Origin: Clostridia bacterium
Lineage (GTDB): Bacteria > Bacillota_A > Clostridia > Oscillospirales > CAG-272
DNA length: 7,024 nt
Direction: 5' to 3'
Assembly (NCBI GenBank): GCA_017500625.1
Contig: JAFVYX010000077.1
Span: 1 to 7,024, forward strand
Below, piece by piece: positions 1 through 6,025 of the stretch. Numbering within the stretch: the first letter of the stretch is position 1; the number at the start of each line of letters is the position of its first letter. The position numbers and the translations under genes are program-made. The notes beneath the pieces were generated by a model that saw only the letters and a list, made by a program, of their open reading frames with translations, made no database searches and was not told the DNA's origin.

Positions 1-621
1 AACGACGATACGGGTCGCCATCGTCATAGCCTCGGTCTGGTCATGCGTAACGTGGATGAAGGTGGTACCAACCTTCTTGTGAAGCTTGGTCAGCTCGGTT
101 CTCATCGAGGCACGGAGCTTAGCGTCCAGGTTGGAAAGCGGCTCGTCAAGAAGGAAGACCTTCGGGTTACGGACGATCGCGCGGCCAAGGGCCACACGCT
201 GCTTCTGACCACCCGAAAGGGCCTTCGGGCGACGCTCAAGGAGGTGGTTGATGTCGAGGATACGGGCGGCCTCCTCAACGCGGCGCTTGATCTCCTCCTT
301 CGGCACCTTGCGGAGCTTCAGACCAAAGGCCATGTTCTCAAACACGGTCATGTGAGGATACAGAGCGTAGTTCTGGAACACCATCGCGATGTCTCTGTCC
401 TTCGGCGCCACGTCGTTCACGAGACGGTCGCCGATCCAGAGCTCACCCTCGGAGATCTCCTCAAGACCCGCGATCATACGGAGGGTCGTGGACTTACCGC
501 AGCCCGAAGGGCCGACGAGGATCAGAAACTCCTTATCCTTGATCTCCAGGTTGAAGTCGGAAACGGCCGTAACGCCGCCGGGGTACTTCTTATAAATGTG
601 CTTCAGGGAAAGACTTGCCAT
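1..621 (-). CDS. ugpC: Sugar ABC transporter ATP-binding protein, MalK/UgpC/MsmX family (C-terminus cut off by window edge)
   Basis: This is the ATPase subunit that powers ABC importers for oligosaccharides or glycerol-3-phosphate; it acts on the cytoplasmic face of the membrane. The visible 207 residues start [16 protein letters not shown] and carry a complete nucleotide-binding core: Walker [10 protein letters not shown] (37-45), Q-loop Gln83 in [11 protein letters not shown], signature LSGGQ (135-139), Walker B VFLLDEP (155-161), D-loop SNLD (163-166) and switch His193 in [10 protein letters not shown]. The [15 protein letters not shown] stretch and the THDQTEAM motif are typical of the MalK/UgpC/MsmX group. 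Family members are about 360-370 residues, so the C-terminal OB-fold regulatory domain is missing only because the window ends. The start is fixed by AAGGAG seven to eight bases upstream of the ATG and by a promoter just above. The permeases and binding protein are not in view. In Bacillota such ATPases (MsmX) often serve several importers, so the substrate cannot be deduced; the symbol names the family. Confidence 0.93.
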   Translation of the reverse strand, partial: MASLSLKHIYKKYPGGVTAVSDFNLEIKDKEFLILVGPSGCGKSTTLRMIAGLEEISEGELWIGDRLVNDVAPKDRDIAMVFQNYALYPHMTVFENMAFGLKLRKVPKEEIKRRVEEAARILDINHLLERRPKALSGGQKQRVALGRAIVRNPKVFLLDEPLSNLDAKLRASMRTELTKLHKKVGTTFIHVTHDQTEAMTMATRIVV

Positions 622-662
622 AGCGGTACTCCTTTTTGTGAATACATAGTTTTACGCCTATT

Positions 663-690
663 ATTATAACAGAAAAATCTCGGTTTGCAA
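663..690 (-). promoter_or_regulatory. Sigma-A-type promoter of the sugar ABC ATPase gene
   Basis: On the minus strand a TTGCAA -35 box (690-685) stands 16 nt from a perfect TATAAT -10 box (668-663). Transcription would start near 656, giving a leader of about 35 nt before the ATG at 621. The site lies downstream of the tex terminator, so the ATPase gene appears to be its own transcription unit. I see no clear operator or riboswitch in this short leader. Confidence 0.65.
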
Positions 691-738
691 AGGGGGCAAC
701 CCAATGAACTTTCGCCCGCCCTTTTGTCTATCTTGCAC

Positions 739-778
739 AAAAAACGCGCTTCTGTCGCACAAGCGGCAAAAGCGCGTT
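739..778 (-). terminator. Intrinsic terminator of the rsuA-tex operon
   Basis: AACGCGCTT (743-751) pairs perfectly with AAGCGCGTT (770-778). The stem continues past one mismatch into TGTCGC/GCGGCA (753-758 with 763-768) closed by an ACAA loop. On the minus strand the stem is followed by six T residues (744-739). It begins 29 bases after the tex stop codon. On the plus strand it is followed by TCTTATTTTT, so it could work in both directions, though no plus-strand gene needs it. Confidence 0.85.
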
Positions 779-807
779 CTTATTTTTACTAATAAATTAG
801 AAATCCG

Positions 808-2976
808 TCAGCTGCGGGGCGTTTTTCTGGTGAGCGAGATGCGGCCGCGCTTGCGGTCCACGCCCTTGATGCGGACCTCAATGACGTCGCCGACCTTCAG
901 AACGTCGGCGGGGTTCTTTACAAAGCGGTCGCTCATCTCGGAAACGTGCAGAAGCCCGTCGTCATGCACGCCGATGTCCACAAAGGCGCCGAAGTCGACC
1001 ACGTTGCGGACGGTGCCCGTCAGCACCATGCCGTCCTCGAGGTCGTCGATCGTGAGAACGTCGGTGCGGAGGACGGGCGGCGGTGCGCTGTCACGAATGT
1101 CGCGGCCGGGCTTTTCGAGCTCCCCGATGATGTCAAGGAGGGTCGGCTCGCCACACTCCAGCTTCTTCGCCAGCTTTCCCGTGCCGCGGGCCAGGGCGAG
1201 GGCGCGCAGACTGCCGATCCTGCCGCCCCTCACCTCGTCCTCGGTCATACCGAACTCCGCAAGAAGGGCACGGGCCACGGCGTAGGATTCGGGGTGAACG
1301 CCTGTGTTGTCCAGCACCTCGGAGGAGCCCGAAACGCGGAGGAAGCCCGCGCACTGCTGGAAGGCCTTGTCGCCGATCTTCGGCACCTTTTTGATGGCCG
1401 AGCGGCTACGGAACTCGCCGTTCTCCTCACGGTAGGCCACAATGTTCTTGGCGGCCGTCGCGTTGATGCCCGCAATGTGCGAGAGGAGCGAATAGGAGGC
1501 GGTATTGACGTCCACACCCACGCTGTTCACACAGTCCTCGACCACGCCGTCCAGCGCCTCGGTGAGGCGGTTCTGCTTCATATCGTGCTGATACTGCCCA
1601 ACGCCGATCGCCTTCGGGTCGATCTTGACAAGCTCGGCAAGGGGATCCTGCAGGCGGCGCGCGATCGAGACGGCGCTGCGCTCGGTCACGTCAAAGTCGG
1701 GGAACTCCTTAGCGGCCAGCTCGGAGGCCGAATACACGCTGGCGCCCGCCTCGCTGACGATGGTATAGGCCACCTTGCGGTCGCACGACTTCAGCGTTTC
1801 GGCAATGAAGGCCTCACTCTCACGGGAGGCGGTGCCGTTGCCGATCGCCACCACGTCAATGCCGTAGGTGTTGATGAGCTTGAGGACCAGGCGGCGGCTC
1901 TTGTCGGTCTCCTCGCGCGGCTTTGTCGGGTAGATGACGGCGGTGTCCAGCACCTTGCCCGTTTTATCGACCACCGCCAGCTTACAGCCCGTGCGGTAGC
2001 CGGGGTCGTAGCCGAGGACGGTCTTACCCTTCAGGGGCGCGGCTAAGAGCAGGTGGCGCAGGTTGTCGGAAAAGACCTTGAGGGCGCCCTCGCTCGCGGT
2101 GTCAAAAAGCTCGGCGCGCACCTCACGCTCAAGCGAGGGGAAGATCAGGCGGTCGTAGCTATCCTCGGCGGCGGCGCGCACAAGGGCGGCGGTCGGCGAG
2201 TCCTTCTCGGTGATCACGCGGGAGTAGAGGCGGGCGAGCGCCGCGTCGCGGTCGAGCGTCATCGTGACCTTCAGGCACTCCTCCTTCTCACCGCGCGTGA
2301 TCGCCAGCACGCGGTGGCCCTTCACGGTACGGACGGGCTCACGGTATTCGGCGTAGTCGGCGTAGATCTTGGTGTTCTCCTTTTCCTCGTCGGCAAGGCG
2401 CGTTTCCAGCTCGGCCGCTTCAAAGGCAAAGTCACGGAGCATTTTGCGGTACTCGGCCGAGTCGGAGATGTCCTCGGCAATGATGTCGGAGGCCCCCGCC
2501 AGGGCGGCCGCGGCGTCGGGCACGTCCTTCTCGGCGTCCACGTACTCGGCCGCCGTTTCCTCGATCGGACGGTCGAGCGACGCGGGCTGGGAGAGGATCA
2601 GCTCGGCAAGGGGCGCAAGACCGCGCTCCCGCGCCACCGAGGCGCGCGTGCGGCGCTTCTGCTTGTAGGGGCGGTAGATGTCCTCAAGCTCCACCAGCGT
2701 CACGGCCAGCGAGAGGGCGTGAGTCAGCTCGTCGGTGAGCTTCCCTTGGTTCTCGATCGCCGTGCGGATCTCCTCGCGGCGCTCATCGAGCTTGCGGAGG
2801 TAGGAAAGGCGGTCGTCAAGGGCGCGCAGGGTCACGTCGTCAAGACTGCCCGTGACCTCCTTGCGGTATCGCGCAATGAAGGTAATGGTGTTGCCCTCGT
2901 CGATGAGGGCCACCGTCTTTTCCACGCGCTCGGCGGGAATATTCAGCTCCTCGGAGAGGATCTTGATGATGTCCAT
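808..2976 (-). CDS. tex: Tex family RNA-binding transcription accessory protein
   Basis: Tex is a conserved cytoplasmic nucleic-acid-binding protein, related to eukaryotic Spt6, with a role in transcription and RNA metabolism that is not fully defined. The 722-residue product has the full family layout: an N-terminal helical Tex region (about 1-190), an RNase H-like YqgF domain beginning GKTVLGYDPGYRTGCK (317-332) with IGNGTASRE (378-386) and SEAGASVYSAS (408-418), and the motif QDPLAELVKIDPKAIGVGQY (443-462). A helix-hairpin-helix region follows (about 494-550), then VLDNTGVHPESY (554-565) and a C-terminal S1 domain (about 648-718) with TGTVRNVVDFGAFVDIG. E. coli YhgF is about 770 residues, so this is a normal full-length member. 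The ATG is preceded by AAAGGAG at 7 nt spacing. The gene starts 15 nt after the rsuA-type stop, so the two are co-transcribed; its ribosome binding site nearly touches that stop. No truncation is seen. Confidence 0.97.
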   Translation of the reverse strand: MDIIKILSEELNIPAERVEKTVALIDEGNTITFIARYRKEVTGSLDDVTLRALDDRLSYLRKLDERREEIRTAIENQGKLTDELTHALSLAVTLVELEDIYRPYKQKRRTRASVARERGLAPLAELILSQPASLDRPIEETAAEYVDAEKDVPDAAAALAGASDIIAEDISDSAEYRKMLRDFAFEAAELETRLADEEKENTKIYADYAEYREPVRTVKGHRVLAITRGEKEECLKVTMTLDRDAALARLYSRVITEKDSPTAALVRAAAEDSYDRLIFPSLEREVRAELFDTASEGALKVFSDNLRHLLLAAPLKGKTVLGYDPGYRTGCKLAVVDKTGKVLDTAVIYPTKPREETDKSRRLVLKLINTYGIDVVAIGNGTASRESEAFIAETLKSCDRKVAYTIVSEAGASVYSASELAAKEFPDFDVTERSAVSIARRLQDPLAELVKIDPKAIGVGQYQHDMKQNRLTEALDGVVEDCVNSVGVDVNTASYSLLSHIAGINATAAKNIVAYREENGEFRSRSAIKKVPKIGDKAFQQCAGFLRVSGSSEVLDNTGVHPESYAVARALLAEFGMTEDEVRGGRIGSLRALALARGTGKLAKKLECGEPTLLDIIGELEKPGRDIRDSAPPPVLRTDVLTIDDLEDGMVLTGTVRNVVDFGAFVDIGVHDDGLLHVSEMSDRFVKNPADVLKVGDVIEVRIKGVDRKRGRISLTRKTPRS

Positions 2977-2991
2977 GGGGGTTCTCCTTTT

Positions 2992-3714
2992 TCAGTTGTT
3001 GTCGGCAGAGAGCGCCGCCCGTTTGAGGTGGGCCAGCTCACCGTCGGTCAGGGGGCGGCACGCGCCCCGCGGCAGGGTGGGGTCGAGAGGGATATCGGCA
3101 AAGGCAATGCGCTCGAGCGTGACAACGGGCGCACCGAGGGCCGCCATCATGCGCTTGACCTCGTGGTACTTGCCCTCGGTGAGGGTGACGGTGCCGCCAA
3201 GGCGGTCGGCATCGGCCGTAAGGAAGGCAGGGCGGCAGGGGACGTCGCCCAGCGTCATTCCCAGAGACAGGCGCTCCTCGGCGTCGCTTGGCAAGGGGGC
3301 CGCGGTCGTGAAGCGGTACACCTTGCGGACGCCGCGCTTCGGGGAGAGCAGGGCGTGGGTGAGGGGGCCGTCATCGGTCAGGAGAAGGAGCCCCTCGGTG
3401 TCGCGGTCCAGTCGTCCGCAGGGAAAGAGGTCGCGCCGCGCGTATTCGGGCGGCACCAGCTCGGTCACCACGGGGAGCCGTCCGTCCTCGGTCGCGCTCA
3501 CGTACCCCTTCGGCTTATTGAGCCAAAGGTAGGCGTAGCGGGCGTAGGTCACCCTCTCCCCGTCCAGCGTTACCGTATCGCGCTCGGGATCGACCGCAAG
3601 GTCGGGGGCCACCGCCACGGCACCGTTGACCGTGATCCTGCCGCGCTTCACCGCGGCGGCACACTCTCGGCGGGACAAAAGCCCCACGGTCGTGAACAGC
3701 TTATCGAGACGCAT
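2992..3714 (-). CDS. rsuA: Pseudouridine synthase of the RsuA/RluB/E/F family
   Basis: The enzyme converts specific uridines in ribosomal RNA to pseudouridine. The 240-residue product begins with an S4 RNA-binding domain (about 1-45; MRLDKLFTTVGLLSRRECAA). The synthase domain contains LNKPKGYVSAT (65-75), the catalytic motif GRLDRDTEGLLLLTDDG (100-116) with Asp103 as nucleophile, and the family-specific GKYHEVKRMM (181-190). Length and layout match E. coli RsuA (231 residues, which modifies 16S U516), but family members differ in target and the sequence alone does not settle 16S against 23S. The open frame runs in frame to an ATG at 3870, but that extension crosses the promoter and the folC terminator. 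The ATG at 3714 has GGGAGG seven nt upstream and matches the conserved S4 start, so it is chosen. It is the first gene of an operon with tex. Confidence 0.93.
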   Translation of the reverse strand: MRLDKLFTTVGLLSRRECAAAVKRGRITVNGAVAVAPDLAVDPERDTVTLDGERVTYARYAYLWLNKPKGYVSATEDGRLPVVTELVPPEYARRDLFPCGRLDRDTEGLLLLTDDGPLTHALLSPKRGVRKVYRFTTAAPLPSDAEERLSLGMTLGDVPCRPAFLTADADRLGGTVTLTEGKYHEVKRMMAALGAPVVTLERIAFADIPLDPTLPRGACRPLTDGELAHLKRAALSADNN

Positions 3715-3757
3715 ACCGCTCCCTCCCTTCGCTCGGCCCAAGGCCGCAAGCGTATTT

Positions 3758-3786
3758 ATTGTACCACAAAAGGCCTGTATTGTAAA
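3758..3786 (-). promoter_or_regulatory. Promoter of the rsuA-tex operon (extended -10)
   Basis: On the minus strand TTTACA (3786-3781) and TACAAT (3763-3758) are separated by 17 nt, each one base off consensus. TGG directly before the -10 box makes an extended -10 element. Transcription would begin near 3751, about 37 nt ahead of the ATG at 3714. The promoter lies downstream of the folC terminator and rules out the longer start of the rsuA-type frame. Confidence 0.82.
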
Positions 3787-3826
3787 GAGAAAATGAAGAA
3801 AAAACCGCGTCCGTGCCCGTGCCGTC

Positions 3827-3868
3827 AAAAGAAAAAGGACGGCCTCCCGTTTTTGCGGAGATGCCGCC
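3827..3868 (-). terminator. Intrinsic terminator of the folT-folC operon
   Basis: On the minus strand GGCGGC (3868-3863) pairs with GCCGTC (3843-3838), with one G-U pair. After a two-base AT bulge, CTCCG (3860-3856) pairs with CGGGAG (3849-3844) around one bulged G, with a CAAAAA loop. The stem is followed by TTTTTCTTTT (3836-3827). It begins 29 bases after the folC stop. The reverse orientation also ends in six T residues (3871-3876), so it could terminate in both directions. Confidence 0.75.
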
Positions 3869-3897
3869 ACTTTTTTCGGTTTTATGCCAAGCGATCC

Positions 3898-5175
3898 TTA
3901 CCTTCCGTCGGCCTCCACAAAGGCGTCGAGCGCCTCGCGGTAGAGGTAGAGGGAGCCGAGAATGAAGAGCGGCAGACGGAGACGGCGGGCAAGGGCCAGC
4001 CCCTCCTCCATCGCCGAGAGCACGTCGGGATAGGCCTCGGCCTCGGCACCGCCCGTCCGCCATGCCTCGGAAAGCTCGCCCGCGGGCAGGGCGCGGGGGT
4101 TGTCGGGGCGCACGCAGAGGACACGCTCGCAAAGCGGGGCGAGCGTTTCGATCATCGCTCGGTAGTCCTTGTCGCGCATCACGCCCGTAAGGAGCAGGAT
4201 CTTACCGTGGTAAAGGCGGCGAATGCTCTCGGCGGCGGCGGCGATCCCCTCGGGGTTATGCGAGCCGTCAAATACCACGTCGGGCGCGTGGCGGAAGTAC
4301 TCAAACCGCGCAGGCCAAAAGACGTTGGCAAGCCCGTGGCGCACGGCCTTGTCGGGAAGCTCAAGACCCGCGTTTCGCAGGGCCTCGACCGCCAGAAGCA
4401 CAAGCGCGGCGTTCTTCGGCTGGTAGGTGGCGGCAAAGGGGATCATGACGTCCTCCCAATCGCTATAGGAAAAGCACGTGCCGTGCGGCGTTACGTCATG
4501 CACGCGGATCCTGTCGGCATCAAGGAACTCTATGGCACAGCCCCGCTCGGCCGCCTCGCTCGCCAGCACCCCTCGCACCGCGGGGGTGACGTCTCCCACC
4601 GCCACGGGGGTACCCGCCTTGAAGATGCCCGCCTTTTCGTGCGCGATCGCCTCCACGGTGTCACCGAGGATCGCGGTGTGATCGAGCGAGATGCCCGTGA
4701 CCACCGAAAGGAGGGGATCCTCGATCACGTTGGTGGCGTCCAGCCGTCCGCCAAGCCCCACCTCGATCACGGCCACGTCCACGCCCTCCTCAAGGAACCA
4801 AAGGAAGGCGGCGGCGGTGATCAGCTCAAACTCGGTGGGCTTGTCGGCCATGGCGTCGGCGTGCGGGCGCACCTTGTCCATAATGCGGCAGAGCGCTCCG
4901 TCGGGGATCGGCACTCCGCCGATCTGCATGCGCTCACCAAAGCGGTAGATATAGGGTGAGGTAAAGAGGGCCGTGCGGTAGCCCGAGGCGCGCAGGATCG
5001 CCGCCAGCGTCGCGCTGGTCGAGCCCTTGCCGTTGGTGCCCGCCACGTGAATGCAGCGCAACTTCTTCTGCGGGTCACCGAGGGCGTGGCAAAGCTCTCG
5101 GATTCGGGAAAGCCCCGGACGGCTCCCCTGCCACTCGGTGGCGTGAATGTAGGCCATCGTCTCTTCGATCGTCAT
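3898..5175 (-). CDS. folC: Folylpolyglutamate synthase / dihydrofolate synthase
   Basis: FolC is a cytoplasmic Mur-ligase-like ATPase that adds glutamates to folates, keeping them in the cell and making them better cofactors; many bacterial forms also make dihydrofolate from dihydropteroate. The 425-residue product matches the family length. It shows the early motif ATEWQGSRPGLSRI (12-25), the P-loop HVAGTNGKGS (43-52), TSPYIYRFGERM (72-83), VIEVGLGGRLDATNV (136-150), SLDHTAILGDT (163-173), HEKAGIFK (179-186) and the C-terminal-domain signature DGSHNPEG (303-310) with VMRDKD (332-337). An in-frame ATG lies further upstream at 5283, but the start at 5175 agrees with family alignment, is preceded by GGAAAGG about 8 nt away and overlaps the folT stop by 4 nt (ATGA). 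That overlap implies translational coupling, so the THF riboswitch ahead of folT should control folC too. Whether the enzyme has dihydrofolate synthase activity cannot be judged here. Confidence 0.96.
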   Translation of the reverse strand: MTIEETMAYIHATEWQGSRPGLSRIRELCHALGDPQKKLRCIHVAGTNGKGSTSATLAAILRASGYRTALFTSPYIYRFGERMQIGGVPIPDGALCRIMDKVRPHADAMADKPTEFELITAAAFLWFLEEGVDVAVIEVGLGGRLDATNVIEDPLLSVVTGISLDHTAILGDTVEAIAHEKAGIFKAGTPVAVGDVTPAVRGVLASEAAERGCAIEFLDADRIRVHDVTPHGTCFSYSDWEDVMIPFAATYQPKNAALVLLAVEALRNAGLELPDKAVRHGLANVFWPARFEYFRHAPDVVFDGSHNPEGIAAAAESIRRLYHGKILLLTGVMRDKDYRAMIETLAPLCERVLCVRPDNPRALPAGELSEAWRTGGAEAEAYPDVLSAMEEGLALARRLRLPLFILGSLYLYREALDAFVEADGR

Positions 5176-5756
5176 TTCAGCAACCTTTCCAGCTCGCGCC
5201 GTACGGCGGCCGAGCGCATGAGCATATAAAGAAGGTAGGATTCGAGCCCCACCACAAGGAGGTACATGAGGAGCCGCGGCCAAAGCAGGGTGAAAAAGCC
5301 GACCTCGGTAAAGAGCGATAGCGCAAGACTCTTGATCCCCACCGAGCCAACGGTGTGGGCCGCCCCGTCAAGGAGCAGGAGAAAAAGAAAGCTCGGCGCT
5401 GTGCGGACGTTGTCCCGTCGCCCCGTGAGCCACGCGATGACCCCGGGCACAAGCCCTACGGCCGCCGCCCCCACCGAAATGAGGGGCAGTGGCGCCATGC
5501 CCGCCAGAAGACAGGAGAGGAGGTCGGCACACACACCGACCGCCGCCCCCACGATCGGGCCGAGCACGTAGCCCGCAAAGACGATGGGCAGTCCCTCCAC
5601 CGTAAAGCGGACGGGCGCCTCGCCCTGTATCGCCTTGGCAACGTACCCAAGGAGAAAGGAGAGGGCGGCAAGGAGGGCGGCAAGGCAGAGACGCCGCGTG
5701 TGGCGCTGCCAATACCCTCGCCCGCTTTTCGGGTGGGGTGATGATGCAAAAAACAT
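5172..5756 (-). CDS. folT: Folate-specific ECF transporter S component
   Basis: This is the membrane substrate-binding subunit that captures folate and docks on a shared energizing module (EcfA, EcfA', EcfT), none of which is encoded here. The 194-residue product is very hydrophobic, with about six membrane segments (roughly 22-42, 55-75, 77-90, 92-112, 121-148 and 153-180) and a basic C-terminus. Typical FolT features are RFTVEGLPIVFAGYVLGPIVG (50-70, where family members read RFTxExLPIxxAGxxxGP), ADLLSCLLAGMAPLPLISVG (77-96) and HTVGSVGIKSLAL (134-146). The frame is open up to 6026, but the start is ATG 5756: it has AAAGGAGG six nt upstream, and the extension would translate the riboswitch and promoter. 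Folate specificity is supported independently by the THF riboswitch upstream and by folC downstream. Confidence 0.93.
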   Translation of the reverse strand: MFFASSPHPKSGRGYWQRHTRRLCLAALLAALSFLLGYVAKAIQGEAPVRFTVEGLPIVFAGYVLGPIVGAAVGVCADLLSCLLAGMAPLPLISVGAAAVGLVPGVIAWLTGRRDNVRTAPSFLFLLLLDGAAHTVGSVGIKSLALSLFTEVGFFTLLWPRLLMYLLVVGLESYLLYMLMRSAAVRRELERLLK

Positions 5757-5759
5757 AAA

Positions 5760-5796
5760 GATCCTCCTTTCCCGATCTCGGCGGAAAAAGAGGACC
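5760..5796 (-). promoter_or_regulatory. Shine-Dalgarno-sequestering hairpin of folT (riboswitch expression platform)
   Basis: On the minus strand GGTCCTCTTTTTCCG (5796-5782) pairs over 15 consecutive positions with CGGGAAAGGAGGATC (5774-5760), using three G-U pairs, around a 7-nt loop. The second arm contains the whole AAAGGAGG ribosome binding site of folT (5770-5763). When formed, the hairpin would block ribosome access. There is no strong terminator between the aptamer and the gene, so control is most likely translational. The five T residues at 5789-5785 lie inside the first arm and follow only a 4-bp AGAG/CTCT stem. Confidence 0.82.
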
Positions 5797-5810
5797 ACTC
5801 TCATCTGTCG

Positions 5811-5907
5811 GAAGCGGGATGCAGAACCGTTACCGCGGTGGTAACACCTTCGTCCGAACGGCAACTCCCCGTCCCCTCGGCACTTCACGCATCGGCTCTT
5901 ACTCTTC
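5811..5907 (-). promoter_or_regulatory. Tetrahydrofolate (THF) riboswitch aptamer
   Basis: THF riboswitches sense reduced folates and turn down folate uptake and synthesis genes in Bacillota. The minus-strand RNA shows the class landmarks in order: GAAGAGTAAGAG, GCGTGAAGTG (family GCGUUAAGUG), GGGGAGTTG (family GGGAUGUUG), GGACGAAG, CCGCGGTAA and GCATCCCGCTTC (family GCAUCCGCUC). Helices: P1 GAAG/CTTC (5907-5904 with 5814-5811); P2 AGAGCCG/CGGTTCT (5899-5893 with 5829-5823, one G-U); P3 CCGA/TCGG (5880-5877 with 5857-5854), extended by ACGG/CCGT (5872-5869 with 5861-5858); P4 GGTG/CACC (5848-5845 with 5840-5837). The loop GGGG (5870-5867) can pair with TCCC (5819-5816) as the expected pseudoknot, in competition with the P3 extension. 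The aptamer starts about five nt after the predicted transcript start and precedes folT-folC, the classic context. Confidence 0.92.
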
Positions 5908-5918
5908 GTTATGTACTC

Positions 5919-5947
5919 ATTATACTCACGCGCGCCCGCCTTGTCAA
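5919..5947 (-). promoter_or_regulatory. Consensus sigma-A promoter of the riboswitch-folT-folC operon
   Basis: On the minus strand a perfect TTGACA (5947-5942) and a perfect TATAAT (5924-5919) are separated by 17 nt. The start point should fall near 5912, so the transcript opens almost directly into the THF aptamer. A fully consensus promoter suggests constant strong transcription, with control left to the RNA leader. Confidence 0.93.
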
Positions 5948-5980
5948 TACTTGACGGGAATTTCGGGGCGCGATGCAAGG

Positions 5981-6008
5981 AAAAAGCCCCCTCGTCAAGG
6001 GGGGCTTT
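5981..6008 (-). terminator. Intrinsic terminator of the GH123-like gene
   Basis: AAAGCCCCC (5983-5991) pairs perfectly with GGGGGCTTT (6000-6008) over 9 bp around an 8-nt loop. On the minus strand the stem runs into five T residues (5985-5981). It begins 17 bases after the stop codon at 6026 and insulates the folT promoter from upstream transcription. Confidence 0.9.
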
Positions 6009-6025
6009 GCGGAGACGGCGGGGCA

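Noticed and set aside
43..669. A 208-codon plus-strand open frame at the left edge
   Set aside because: It is the shadow of the ABC transporter ATPase, whose minus-strand frame shows every ATPase motif in order.
682..702. Possible operator dyad GGTT...AACC near the -35 box of the sugar ATPase gene
   Set aside because: Only four base pairs match on each side and the centre does not pair; this is expected by chance.
946..2046. A 366-codon plus-strand open frame
   Set aside because: It lies entirely within tex on the opposite strand and has no recognisable motif; the minus-strand frame has full Tex family signatures.
3821..3843. A 6-bp hairpin GCCGTC/GACGGC as an alternative folC terminator
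   Set aside because: Its 3' arm is not followed by a T-run on the minus strand. The overlapping hairpin at 3838-3868 is longer and runs straight into TTTTTCTTTT.
3715..3870. N-terminal extension of the rsuA-type protein by 52 codons
   Set aside because: The extension contains the operon's own -10 and -35 boxes and part of the folC terminator, and the S4 domain begins exactly at the shorter start.
2053..4959. A 968-codon open frame on the plus strand, the longest in the window
   Set aside because: It lies antisense to tex, the rsuA-type gene and folC and crosses their promoter, terminator and intergenic gap. Its translation is rich in Gly, Arg, His and Val with no recognisable domain. It reflects GC-rich codon use on the opposite strand.
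5785..5801. AGAG/CTCT hairpin followed by TTTTT as a riboswitch-controlled transcription terminator
   Set aside because: The stem is only 4 bp and mostly A-T/G-C mixed, too weak for an intrinsic terminator; the same T-run is better used in the 15-bp SD-sequestering hairpin.
5821..5860. A T-box-like element, suggested by ACCGCGG next to GGTGTTACC / GGTGGTAACACC
   Set aside because: The T-box bulge core (AGGGTGGNACCGCG) is not intact on either strand and there is no specifier stem or aminoacyl-tRNA-related gene. The same bases are fully explained as P4 and the conserved GCGGU segment of a THF riboswitch.
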